Assembly: GCF_005747095.1 (NCBI RefSeq)
Contig: NZ_SWLG01000011.1
Coordinates: forward strand, 80,571 to 144,570
Length of the DNA: 64,000 bases
Source of the DNA: Exobacillus caeni
Lineage (GTDB): Bacteria; Bacillota; Bacilli; Bacillales; Guptibacillaceae
Reading direction: 5' to 3'
Part shown: one piece after another, positions 47,924-56,285 of the stretch
Position numbering within the stretch: the first letter of the stretch is position 1
How the letters are laid out: every line of letters starts with the position of its first letter
Position numbers and translations under genes: made by a program
The notes under the pieces: model-generated
Seen by the model: only the letters and a program-made list of their open reading frames with translations
Database searches by the model: none
What the model was told of the DNA's origin: nothing

Positions 47924-47975
47924 ATTATACCATGAATAACTGTGTTGGAAATGGGCGATGTGAGAAAATCTAACG
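47924..47975 (-). promoter_or_regulatory. tnrA promoter with upstream TnrA-type box
   Basis: Minus-strand -10 TATAAT at 47929-47924 (start near 47917). TGTGAGAAAATCTAACG at 47959-47975 matches TGTNAN7TNACA except the last base and is centred at about -50. Known TnrA-activated promoters carry the box at -49 to -51. Confidence 0.6.
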
Positions 47976-48102
47976 AAAGTTTTTGTGCGAGAAGTTTTTT
48001 ATGTGAGGTATCGTTACGGAGATGAGCGGCATCTAATAAATACCGTTTATAATAGTGAGCATTATATTGTGCGTTCAAAGCGTTGTTATGGAGGGGATTG
48101 AA

Positions 48103-48363
48103 GTGGATTGCAAGCTTAAATGGTCGTTAACAAAAAAGGTTAATCGTGCTTTTTTAATGGCGCTGGTGGAGACAGCTAACTTATACGAAAGTTACATTGT
48201 ACTTGAAATGGACAAGAAAAGAGTAAATGCAAAAAGCTTATTAAGTGTAGGAGGATTAGTTGGATACAGGGGAATAATATCTATCCATGCTACAGGAAGG
48301 GATTGTGAACAGGCGATTAACGGAATAGAAACGCTCCTTGAAAAATTTGGGGCTTTAGAATAG
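48103..48363 (+). CDS. HPr-like protein lacking the phosphorylatable histidine
   Basis: 86 residues aligning over the whole PTS HPr fold. The start is GTG 48103, 6 bp after GGAGGGG. The region of the active-site His15 reads KKVNRAFLMALVETA, with Asn14 at the His position and no Arg17 equivalent. Ser45 in VNAKSLLSV matches regulatory Ser46, the residue HPr kinase modifies. Crh shows the same pattern (Gln at 15, Ser at 46), but this is not clearly Crh. Divergent from tnrA. Function unknown; a regulatory rather than transport role is inferred. Confidence 0.75.
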   Translation: MDCKLKWSLTKKVNRAFLMALVETANLYESYIVLEMDKKRVNAKSLLSVGGLVGYRGIISIHATGRDCEQAINGIETLLEKFGALE

Positions 48364-48403
48364 AAAGAGGGGATTTCCTTTAATTTTGGGAAATCTCCTC
48401 TTT
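48364..48403 (+). terminator. Terminator after the HPr-like gene
   Basis: AAAGAGG-GGATTTCC stem pairing with GGAAATC-CCTCTTT, 10-nt loop; short T-run. Confidence 0.7.
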
Positions 48404-48456
48404 GTCATCTGAAAAACGGGTCGGGCGGTAGTTCCATATCGATCACTCTTTTCTGC

Positions 48457-49293
48457 TTATGATTTGATCCGGTGTAAATACATGTTTCCGATTTCGGAGG
48501 CTCGTTTGCTTGCCGTTAAAACACATTCACGGATTGCTTCTTGGTAATTAAAAGTCTCTAAGACTTTCAGGCCTGCCTGTGTCGTTCCTCCAGGGCTCGT
48601 TACTTTTTCCCGCAAGACTGAAGCTGATTCGTCTGTCTCTTTTAGCATAACCGCGGCTCCTGTAATTGTCTGTAAGATTAGTTCCCTGGCGATTGTCTTA
48701 TCAAGACCAGCCTCTGCCGCTGCTTGCTCCATGCATTCCACCATGTAATAAAAGTAAGCAGGTCCGCTCCCTGATAAACCGGTTACCGCATCAATATGTT
48801 TTTCTTCCACGCAAACAACTGTCCCGATAGATTCAAACATTACACGTGTCTTCATCAACTGTTCATAGTTTGCGAATTTTCCGGAAGACAGGGCTGTTGC
48901 AGAGTGGCCGACTGCCGCTGATGTGTTGGGCAATGCCCGAATGACGGGATGGTCTCCGAGCAGTTCTTCAAGCAGTCCTGTGGATATGCCGGCTAAGACT
49001 GAAATGAATAACTTGTTTCTTGTAAGATAGGGCTTAATGCCTTCAACGCCTTCTTCCACATCTTTTGGCTTCATGGCCAGAACAATAATTGTCGATTGAT
49101 CAACAATGGCTTCTTTCTCTTCAACAATCTTTACTCCAAAGCGGTGGTGAAGATCTTTAAGCCTTTCTTCATTTGAGCGGTTCATAATGTGGATTTTTTC
49201 TGCTGGAATCATTTCCTTTGCCAGCAGTCCTTCGATGATCGCTTCAGCCATTGATCCTGCTCCTACAAAAAGAATGGTTTCAGTTAATAACAC
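48457..49293 (-). CDS. proC: Pyrroline-5-carboxylate reductase
   Basis: Last step of proline synthesis, NAD(P)H dependent. 278 residues from a GTG start after AGGAGGGG. NADP fold FVGAGSMAEAIIEGLL, then VLAMKPKD, and the family signature region GLSGSGPAYFYYMVECMEQAA with TSPGGTTQAGL. Preceded by a proline T-box. In B. subtilis the equivalent gene here is proI (yqjO). Confidence 0.96.
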   Translation of the reverse strand: MLLTETILFVGAGSMAEAIIEGLLAKEMIPAEKIHIMNRSNEERLKDLHHRFGVKIVEEKEAIVDQSTIIVLAMKPKDVEEGVEGIKPYLTRNKLFISVLAGISTGLLEELLGDHPVIRALPNTSAAVGHSATALSSGKFANYEQLMKTRVMFESIGTVVCVEEKHIDAVTGLSGSGPAYFYYMVECMEQAAAEAGLDKTIARELILQTITGAAVMLKETDESASVLREKVTSPGGTTQAGLKVLETFNYQEAIRECVLTASKRASEIGNMYLHRIKS

Positions 49294-49317
49294 GGTTACC
49301 CCTCCTAAATAGAATAT

Positions 49318-49556
49318 AAAAAACGCCCTCTATCCTATAAAAGGACGGAAGGGCGCGGTCCGTGGTACCACCTTTTTTTAACATCATGAAGATGTTCTCA
49401 ATGTCCTATATCGCGGGTGCGGTCGAGTTTCCCCGACTGGCTCCAGGGCAGGTTCAAAAGCTTTCTTGCTGCAGAATTTTTCAGCCGGTGAATTCCGCTC
49501 TCTTTTGCAAGTAATGCAATCTACTGGTCCCATTCACTGCCGTGTTGGTTATTAGT
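49318..49556 (-). promoter_or_regulatory. T-box riboswitch, proline type, controlling proC
   Basis: Minus-strand leader with the conserved T-box AAGGTGGTACCACGG (about 49356-49370) and a terminator stem CGCCCTTCCGTCC/GGATAGAGGGCG followed by T-run. Upstream stem I has AGTA (near 49521) and a distal loop after GAGAGCGG. The likely specifier is CCU (49452-49450) after TTTTGAA, a proline codon, in keeping with proC. A promoter TTGACA-18-CATAAT lies at 49592-49563 (minus). Confidence 0.88.
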
Positions 49557-49761
49557 TTTATTATTATGCACAGGATTACACCAGATTGTCAATTATTTTT
49601 TAGAATTTTTTAAAAATAAGTAAGGGGTCACCATTAAAAATATTCTCTCTAGTGAATATTTTTGATAAACTACATTTATTGTTGAGTCACTTAAATGACA
49701 TTTAGAGAGTAAATCGCTAGAATGGAAATGGATGGAACAATTATAAGGTGGGAGTTTACAA

Positions 49762-50736
49762 TTGAAAAATACATCAGAACGAACAAAACATATTATCCCT
49801 TTGACAGTGCCGACTCCTTTTGCGGTAGGTCCGGTGAACTGTTATTTACTTGTCGGTGATTCTGTTACCCTGGTTGATGCCGGAGCAAAAACAAAGGAAG
49901 CGAAAGAGTCGATTGCCAGGCAAATAAAAGAGGCCGGACTTTCTATAGATAATATTGATCAGATCTTATTGACCCATCATCACCCTGACCATGTCGGGTT
50001 GATCAACACTCTCTCAAACGAGAAGACGCAGCTTATCGGTCACTGGAAAAATCAGCCGTGGATCAATAAAGATGAAGCGTTTTTACAGCATCACGAGACA
50101 TTTTTCCTTGATCTATATAAACAATCGGGAGTAGACCCTGTATTTTTTAAACATACCAAAGATGTGCGCAGTTATTTGGCGTTTGCCGAAGAGAATAGTT
50201 TGGATATGATTGTGAAAGAAGGTGATGTGCTTCCGGGTAACGAGGGATGGAAAATAATCGAGACACCCGGACATGCCGAGAGCCATATTTCGCTCTATCA
50301 TGAAAAAGAAAAGACGATGATCGCGGGGGACCATCTGATCAAGCACATTTCGTCGAACCCGTTGATTGAAGCTCCTTATCCAGGAGAGAGCAATCGGGAG
50401 AAACCCCTTTTGCAGCAGCGGGATTCATGGAAAAGGAGCCTGGAATTAGACCTATCTATCGTATATACCGGGCATGGCGATCCTATTTTTAATACGGAAG
50501 CACTGATCCATTCCAGGCTGAAGAGCCAGGAAGAACGTTCTTTTATAGTTTATGAAATGATAAACGAAAGGCCTATGACTGCATTTGAGGTTTGCCAAAA
50601 GCTGTTTCCAAAGGTCTACGAAAAGCAATTTGGACTAACCCTTTCTGAAACAATTGGCCACCTGGATTATTTGTTATCTATTGATCGGATCAAAGCAGTT
50701 ACACGAGGGAAGGTTACTTATTTTCAATCTGTTTAA
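49762..50736 (+). CDS. yqjP: MBL-fold metallohydrolase YqjP
   Basis: 324 residues from a TTG start after AAGGTGGGAG. The metal motif THHHPDHVGLI is at about residue 72, with further His in GHAESHISLYH and YTGHGDPI. The C-terminal part (about 265-320) looks like a winged-helix region. Followed by yqjQ after 20 bp as in B. subtilis. Substrate unknown. Confidence 0.88.
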   Translation: MKNTSERTKHIIPLTVPTPFAVGPVNCYLLVGDSVTLVDAGAKTKEAKESIARQIKEAGLSIDNIDQILLTHHHPDHVGLINTLSNEKTQLIGHWKNQPWINKDEAFLQHHETFFLDLYKQSGVDPVFFKHTKDVRSYLAFAEENSLDMIVKEGDVLPGNEGWKIIETPGHAESHISLYHEKEKTMIAGDHLIKHISSNPLIEAPYPGESNREKPLLQQRDSWKRSLELDLSIVYTGHGDPIFNTEALIHSRLKSQEERSFIVYEMINERPMTAFEVCQKLFPKVYEKQFGLTLSETIGHLDYLLSIDRIKAVTRGKVTYFQSV

Positions 50737-50756
50737 AAAGAAAGGTGAAAGCTCAA

Positions 50757-51554
50757 ATGCCGTCAAAAAATTTTAAAAATAAAAACGTTGTGATCACAGG
50801 GGCATCAAGCGGCATTGGGGAGCGGCTTGCAAAGGACATGGCAGCTTCTGGAGCCCGGGTTATCCTGCTGGCAAGATCTACAGAAAAACTAGAAAAGATT
50901 AAAACGGAAATCATGAACCAGGATTGTTTGGAACCATATTTGTATACACTGGATGTAAGTGAACCAACGCAGATCGAAGTTGTTTTCAAGGAGATTTTTA
51001 CAAAGGTAAAAGGAGTAGATATCCTTATTAACAATGCAGGATTTGGTAAGTTTGATCATTTTATTGAGGCAGATATGGAAGATATTGAAGCGATGTTCCA
51101 GGTCAATGTCCTTGGATTGATGAACTGTACAAAATTAGTCCTGCCAGAGATGGTGAAAAACGGCTCAGGGCAAATCATAAACATTGCATCACAGGCAGGG
51201 AAAATCGGTACACCTAAATCTTCAGGTTACTCTGCTTCTAAACACGCTGTTTTAGGTTTCTCCAATAGTCTTAGAATGGAACTGTTAAAGACTGGTGTGC
51301 ATGTCATGACCGTTAATCCAGGCCCTATTCGAACAAACTTTTTTAATATCGCGGATGAGTCGGGAAGTTATGTAAAAAACGTAGAGAAGTTCATGCTCAC
51401 TCCGGAAAAAGTATCACAGGAAATTATAAAAGGGATTCTCCGGAAAAAGCGCGAAGTCAACCTGCCGCGTTTCATGAACCTGGGAAGTAAGATTTATCAG
51501 GCGGCTCCGGGCGTTGTAGAAAAAATAGGAGGTCGCTTTTTTGAAATGAAATAA
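50757..51554 (+). CDS. yqjQ: Short-chain dehydrogenase YqjQ
   Basis: 265 residues. NADP fold ITGASSGIGERLAK, NNAGFGKFD, catalytic IINIASQAG and YSASKHAVLGF, and PGPIRTNF. ATG 50757 has AAAGGTGA 8 bp upstream; an in-frame GTG at 50745 overlaps that site. Likely cotranscribed with yqjP. Substrate unknown. Confidence 0.9.
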   Translation: MPSKNFKNKNVVITGASSGIGERLAKDMAASGARVILLARSTEKLEKIKTEIMNQDCLEPYLYTLDVSEPTQIEVVFKEIFTKVKGVDILINNAGFGKFDHFIEADMEDIEAMFQVNVLGLMNCTKLVLPEMVKNGSGQIINIASQAGKIGTPKSSGYSASKHAVLGFSNSLRMELLKTGVHVMTVNPGPIRTNFFNIADESGSYVKNVEKFMLTPEKVSQEIIKGILRKKREVNLPRFMNLGSKIYQAAPGVVEKIGGRFFEMK

Positions 51555-51555
51555 C

Positions 51556-51592
51556 AGGAAGCCTGTTGCTAATCGTAGCGGCAGGCTTTTAA
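51556..51592 (+). terminator. Terminator after yqjQ
   Basis: AAGCCTG/CAGGCTT stem with TTAATATT after it. Confidence 0.7.
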
Positions 51593-51680
51593 TATTGCTC
51601 TTTTTAGAAGTTTATAACTTTTAAAGAAGGGTTGTTTGTTATACTTAAAGTGCGTGAGAAAAGGGAAAATTCTGGTAGTG

Positions 51681-51860
51681 TTATTGCTCAAGTAAGCTGT
51701 CTAAATTTACTTCTTGCTCATTTTCAGGCTGGCCAAGTGGATAGATTCTTGCAGTGTCAGATGCTTCGTTTACGTGCTGTATATAAATCGGCGTTCCGTT
51801 ATAGGTCACATTGGCCATAACAGGTGAGCTGGCAATCTGTTTGGCGCGCTGTCTGTTCAT
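51681..51860 (-). CDS. sspH: H-type small acid-soluble spore protein
   Basis: 59 residues. MNRQRAKQIASSPVMANVTY, GTPIYIQHVNE and ARIYPLGQPE match the SspH family, minor spore-core proteins made in the forespore under sigma-G. The ATG at 51860 follows AAAGGAGG; any longer reading lacks a ribosome site. Monocistronic, divergent from the lipoprotein gene. Confidence 0.92.
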   Translation of the reverse strand: MNRQRAKQIASSPVMANVTYNGTPIYIQHVNEASDTARIYPLGQPENEQEVNLDSLLEQ

Positions 51861-51963
51861 GTGGCAACCTCCTTTCATCGGTCTGTTATAATCTAACCTG
51901 TTTATAAACGGTGTATTCTTTATTAGTTTCGTTCTTTTGAATAGAAAATGAGGAGGAGGAAAT

Positions 51964-52818
51964 TTGAAAAAACAATATCTATTCTTATTTTTTGGTCTCA
52001 TTTTTCTTTTGGTTTCCTGTGAAAATCCCCGGCCGCTCGATGAAACGTTAAGCAGTATAAAAGGATATAATGGCAGTCACGTGCTTGTGCCAGTTAAAGA
52101 AGGGGCTATCTTAATCTATACCGTGAAACCTGAAAACGCAGACGGAACAGCGATCGGTTCGGGATTCCTGAAAGGCAGTAAAGAGGAAGGCTGGATTCGG
52201 GCAGATGGCGGATTTGGATGGGATATGTATGGAAATGCCAATCTGATGACCGCTGAAAACCGGCTGCTTGTCCATAAATCCGATAATCCAGACGACGAAA
52301 AGACGGTTTCCCTGAGTTATGGACTTGTAGAAAATCCATATATTACAAATATTTTCCTTAAAGAAGGAAACGACTGGATTGAAGCTGAATACATACCTGA
52401 AAAGCGTATTTATTATAAGATAGGCGACTTTACAGGAATTAAAGGAACTTCGAAGAACGGAACGGTTATTGATATCCAGGGTACCGGAGATTTTGAAATG
52501 CAGCAACTTATAGACAAGCAAGTTTTAGGAGAACGTTTCCTACAGGAGATCGAATGGCTTCGAGGTTATGAATATCATTTTTTAGGAGCAACAGAACATA
52601 CGATGACAAAAGAAGATTGGGAACATACAGGGAAACCAGCAGGGTTAGATATTCCCTCTAACGTTACAAAGCTGGAATATATTTTTCCGGTTACGCCTCA
52701 AGAACTGACAACGAAAAATCAGAGTGAGGAAAGCCGTGTGACCCTGTTTCTTATTAACCGGAATAACGTGGTCGGTTATATCTCAGCCAAGAACGGGATC
52801 AAAGCACTGCAACAATAA
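51964..52818 (+). CDS. Hypothetical lipoprotein
   Basis: 284 residues, TTG start after GAGGAGGAG. Signal MKKQYLFLFFGLIFLLVSC ends in the lipobox LVSC, so it is probably lipid-anchored outside the membrane. The mature part is polar, with no motif I recognise; the start resembles sequences with LDETLSSIKGYN. Position corresponds roughly to B. subtilis yqjT-yqjV but no homology is claimed. Confidence 0.75.
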   Translation: MKKQYLFLFFGLIFLLVSCENPRPLDETLSSIKGYNGSHVLVPVKEGAILIYTVKPENADGTAIGSGFLKGSKEEGWIRADGGFGWDMYGNANLMTAENRLLVHKSDNPDDEKTVSLSYGLVENPYITNIFLKEGNDWIEAEYIPEKRIYYKIGDFTGIKGTSKNGTVIDIQGTGDFEMQQLIDKQVLGERFLQEIEWLRGYEYHFLGATEHTMTKEDWEHTGKPAGLDIPSNVTKLEYIFPVTPQELTTKNQSEESRVTLFLINRNNVVGYISAKNGIKALQQ

Positions 52819-52887
52819 GGATCAAGAGCAAGAAAAAGAATATTAACTGTGTTAAAGATGGGTCCTCGTTTATAGAAGCGGAGGGAA

Positions 52888-53388
52888 ATGCCAGTGTTTG
52901 AATTAGAACCAATCGATGAACCTTTGGATAATAGGAACGTTAGAAATCTGCTGCAACTGATGAATTCAAACCCTGACTTTAACAGGGGGGTGTTGGGAAG
53001 AACCACAATAACAGAAGAAGATTTAAAGGAAAACACAGAGCAGAACCTTAATCTAGGGGCTAACTATTTTTATGTAAAAAAAGATAGTGAAAATATAGGT
53101 CTCATACATTATTTGCCGAAAAATCCTCACGACGGACATACGTGGATTGGATTGCTTATTATTGATAAACGCTATCAACAGAGAGGAGTCGGTACAAATT
53201 CCCTTCGTGTACTTGAAGGTATGTTCATTGCGCAGAAGATTGGAAGGGTAAGGCTTTGTGTTCAACATGGAAACAGCAGCGGCGCCGATTTCTGGAAAAA
53301 GAATGGTTTTACTGTAATCGATACTTCTGTTGATGAATATCAGAATCAAATTGATATATATGAAAAGCAGTTAAAGGTAAACTGTTAG
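52888..53388 (+). CDS. GNAT family N-acetyltransferase
   Basis: 166 residues. Acetyl-CoA binding motif A region DKRYQQRGVGTNSLRVLEG and a C-terminal motif B with GADFWKKNGFTVID. GGAGGG lies directly before ATG 52888; a GTG at 52894 is an alternative start. Substrate unknown. Confidence 0.82.
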   Translation: MPVFELEPIDEPLDNRNVRNLLQLMNSNPDFNRGVLGRTTITEEDLKENTEQNLNLGANYFYVKKDSENIGLIHYLPKNPHDGHTWIGLLIIDKRYQQRGVGTNSLRVLEGMFIAQKIGRVRLCVQHGNSSGADFWKKNGFTVIDTSVDEYQNQIDIYEKQLKVNC

Positions 53389-53564
53389 CATTGTATCCAA
53401 ACAGCAAAAAAGAGATGGGGAAAGGTTTTGCTTTTTAAAACTGCAGAACCGGGGAGCGGTTACTTTGTTGCCCTTTATGATAGTTTCTTTAAGTTAACTT
53501 GAGGAAAATGCCGAATGGGTAGATGGAACCATGGAGAAGGTTTTATAAATAAGGAGAGTAAGTT

Positions 53565-54071
53565 ATGAAAATCATCAATTCAGATAAAAAGAAGCAGATT
53601 AGCCTTTGCGATTATAAAACAGAGCATTACGCTGCTCTGGAAGCGTTTTTCCTTCCCGAGGAACAGAAACAGTATACAGCAATGCCGGCTGCGGCACTTG
53701 AAAAATGCCTCACTGACCCTGACCGGCATCCAATCGTAATCCTGGCAGGGGAAATTCCAGTTGGCTTTTTCGTTCTTCATTCAGGTGAAGCGATCAAATC
53801 GTTTTCAGATAATCCGAAAGCAATATTGATCAGGGCACTTTCCATAGATATTTCCAATCAGGGGAAAGGATATGGAAAGCTTGCTATGATGATGGCCCCA
53901 GAATTTGTATCCCGGAACTTTAATGGAATCGATGAAATTGTCCTGGCAGTTAATAAAAGAAATATCGCTGCCAAAAAACTTTATGAAAAAGCTGGTTTTC
54001 AATTCGAGGGAACGATGCGTGAAGGAAGGATCGGTCCGCAATATATTTTGCATTATCGATTAAATACGTAA
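53565..54071 (+). CDS. GNAT family N-acetyltransferase
   Basis: 168 residues. ALSIDISNQGKGYGKLAMM is motif A (Q/RxxGxG/A) and NIAAKKLYEKAGFQFEGTMR motif B. ATG after AAGGAGAG. Not closely similar to the preceding acetyltransferase. Substrate unknown. Confidence 0.85.
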   Translation: MKIINSDKKKQISLCDYKTEHYAALEAFFLPEEQKQYTAMPAAALEKCLTDPDRHPIVILAGEIPVGFFVLHSGEAIKSFSDNPKAILIRALSIDISNQGKGYGKLAMMMAPEFVSRNFNGIDEIVLAVNKRNIAAKKLYEKAGFQFEGTMREGRIGPQYILHYRLNT

Positions 54072-54082
54072 ACAACACAGAA

Positions 54083-54119
54083 ACGCAGCTTTGCTTTGCA
54101 GTGCTGCGTTTTTTACGTT
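54083..54119 (+). terminator. Terminator after the second GNAT gene
   Basis: AACGCAGC/GCTGCGTT stem followed by TTTT. Confidence 0.8.
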
Positions 54120-54205
54120 AAATGTAAGGCTGCCAGAAAAAGCGCGGACACTATAGCCACTATCTGTTATTAACCTTTGTTCATACACTGTTCTGAAAAA
54201 AACGC

Positions 54206-54234
54206 TTTACAAAACTAATAAAATTAGTTATTAT
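54206..54234 (+). promoter_or_regulatory. Promoter with TetR-type operator in the spacer
   Basis: TTTACA, 17-bp spacer, TATTAT. The spacer is filled by the perfect dyad ACTAAT-AAA-ATTAGT (54214-54228), and a further half site TTAGTT follows at 54245. Likely bound by the TetR protein encoded second in this operon. Confidence 0.6.
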
Positions 54235-54268
54235 ACTATTAACGTTAGTTTTATGGAGGAGGATGAAT

Positions 54269-54982
54269 ATGCGCCTGGGCCAGTATGACCATATTTATCA
54301 GTTAACTTTTTTACCGAAAACGTTTCCTGTAAATTGTTATCTCGTTGAAGAAGAGAAAGAATTAACACTGGTGGATGCCGCGTTACCTTATAGCCACAAA
54401 GGGATCTTAAAAACAGCCTCGCAGATCGGAAAGCCGATTTCAAGAATCGTATTAACTCATGCACACGATGATCATGTCGGCGCACTCGATGCTTTAAAAC
54501 AAGCTTTGCCTGATGCAGAAGTGTTTATTTCTGAACGGGACGCCAGGTTGCTGGCTGGCGATAAATCACTCGACCCTAACGAGCCTCAAACTCCGATTAA
54601 GGGAGGCGTACCTAAGTCTCTGAAAACGAGGGCCGACACTCTTCTTACCGATGGAGACCAAATTGGTTCTCTAACCGCAGTCATGGCATCCGGCCATACC
54701 CCTGGATCAATGGCGTTTTTGGATGAAAGAACAAGAGCGCTCATTGGAGGAGACACTTTTCAGACGCGCGGAGGGATTGCTGTTGCAGGGAAGATGAAAC
54801 CAACATTTCCATTTCCGGCCCTTGGCACTTGGGATAAGGCTACTGCGATCGAAAGTGCTCGTAAGCTGCTTGATCTGAAGCCGTCTCTTTTAGCAATTGG
54901 CCATGGTACTGTTCTCACTAATCCCTTGTCTCGGATGGAGCAAGCGATTGAGGAAGCGGAAAAGAACCTGGTGTCCGTATAA
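54269..54982 (+). CDS. MBL-fold metallohydrolase
   Basis: 237 residues from ATG 54269, 6 bp after GGAGGAGG; ATG 54263 is too close to that site. Metal motif LTHAHDDHVGALDAL, then SGHTPGSMAFLD, IGGDTFQTRGG and AIGHGTVL. First gene of a two-gene operon; its stop overlaps the next start. Glyoxalase II-like or quorum-type hydrolase activity is possible but not shown. Confidence 0.87.
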   Translation: MRLGQYDHIYQLTFLPKTFPVNCYLVEEEKELTLVDAALPYSHKGILKTASQIGKPISRIVLTHAHDDHVGALDALKQALPDAEVFISERDARLLAGDKSLDPNEPQTPIKGGVPKSLKTRADTLLTDGDQIGSLTAVMASGHTPGSMAFLDERTRALIGGDTFQTRGGIAVAGKMKPTFPFPALGTWDKATAIESARKLLDLKPSLLAIGHGTVLTNPLSRMEQAIEEAEKNLVSV

Positions 54983-55557
54983 TGGCAAGAAAAGGGATAG
55001 ACCGGCAAACGGTTTTAGAAGCAGCGGTAAAAATAATTGATACGGAAGGTTTCGAAAATCTTTCGATGGCGGCGCTTGCTAAAACACTAGGAATAAAAAC
55101 TCCTTCTCTTTATAATCATGTCAAGGGTATGAGCGATCTCCGGAAACAACTGGCCGTTTATGGAATCAACCGGCTGAAAGAAACGATGGCTGAAGCTTCT
55201 ATCGGCCTATCAGGAAAAAACGCTATCTTTTCCTTAGGAACTGCTTATGTCTCGTTCGTTCGAGAGCATCCTGGACTGTATGAAGCAACCTTGCCGTCTG
55301 CTTCTGTTCTGGATGAAGAAATCTTACATGCCGGAGAAGGGATTGTTAATTTGCTTCTTCGCGTCCTACAGGATTTTCATCTTGAGCATGAAGACGCGAT
55401 CCACGCCGTTCGCGGACTTCGAAGTCTCGTTCATGGCTTTGCCTCATTAGAGTTAAAGAACGGATTCAATATGGAATTAGATGTTGATGTAAGTTTTAAG
55501 CATCTCCTGGAAACGTATGTCAATGGCATTGAAAGGGGAAGCAAAAAGAATAAGTGA
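54982..55557 (+). CDS. TetR family transcriptional regulator
   Basis: 191 residues. N-terminal HTH: VLEAAVKIIDTEGFENLSMA, ALAKTLGIKTPSLYNHVKGM. C-terminal ligand domain of the WHG type (VRGLRSLVHGFASLELKNGF). The ATG overlaps the stop of the hydrolase gene (TAATG). Probably represses its own operon through the dyad at 54214-54228. Confidence 0.9.
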   Translation: MARKGIDRQTVLEAAVKIIDTEGFENLSMAALAKTLGIKTPSLYNHVKGMSDLRKQLAVYGINRLKETMAEASIGLSGKNAIFSLGTAYVSFVREHPGLYEATLPSASVLDEEILHAGEGIVNLLLRVLQDFHLEHEDAIHAVRGLRSLVHGFASLELKNGFNMELDVDVSFKHLLETYVNGIERGSKKNK

Positions 55558-55628
55558 TCTGTTCTGGCTGTCATATCGTTGGCAGCCAATTTACATAACG
55601 AAGAAAAATAACAGGATGGTGATTTTCT

Positions 55629-56177
55629 ATGTATGCTGTAGTCGGTTTTCTAGATAGACAGAGCGAGCAAAGGATCAGGAATGTGTGGAACGAGTTAAGC
55701 GATCAGGGCATAACAAGTTATTTTAAAGAGACAGACTATATGAGGCCGCATCTTACGATTGCGGATTATGAAAATATTAATAAAACTGAATTCACCTCTT
55801 TGCTAAGGCGCTTTTATAGTGAGAAGGCAAAAATCCCTCTTTCTATTAACGGATTAGGGAGTTTCCTAAATACGGGAACTTTATTTGTTTCCCCGACCTT
55901 CACAAACACGTTGAGAGCTTTTCATACTGGCCACCATGAAGCGTTCCGCCAGTTTCATGATGACCCCGGTTCATTGTATGTACCAGATAAATGGATTCCA
56001 CATTGTACGATTGCAAGCCGTTTAAATCAACAGCAACTAAAGGAAGCATTCTCCTACTGCTCAAATAATCTTTCCGCTACTACTGCTCAAATTAGTGAAA
56101 TTGCCCTGTTGGAACTTGTATATAAAAATGGAAGATGTGTCAGTGCTCCAGCGGTATGTTCCGTTGTGCTCCACTAA
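55629..56177 (+). CDS. 2H phosphoesterase (2'-5' RNA ligase-like)
   Basis: 182 residues with the two His-x-Thr signatures of the 2H superfamily: RPHLTIADY (about residue 40) and PHCTIASR (about residue 122). Bacterial members act on 2',3'-cyclic phosphates or 2'-5' linkages; substrate here unknown. ATG with GGATGGTG upstream. Separated by about 70 bp from the TetR gene. Confidence 0.85.
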   Translation: MYAVVGFLDRQSEQRIRNVWNELSDQGITSYFKETDYMRPHLTIADYENINKTEFTSLLRRFYSEKAKIPLSINGLGSFLNTGTLFVSPTFTNTLRAFHTGHHEAFRQFHDDPGSLYVPDKWIPHCTIASRLNQQQLKEAFSYCSNNLSATTAQISEIALLELVYKNGRCVSAPAVCSVVLH

Positions 56178-56285
56178 TCTGTAAACATTCCCTGGCGGAT
56201 GGGAATAAAAATTTTCCTGTTTATTCATAAAATCACATCTCGATAAACAACCTAATAGTAAAACATAGGTTAGAGGTGCAAACAA

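Noticed and set aside
51861..51963. Sigma-G promoter for sspH
   Set aside because: GAATA and GATTATA can be found on the minus strand, but the spacing is about 20 bp and the -10 has a mismatch, so it is not called.
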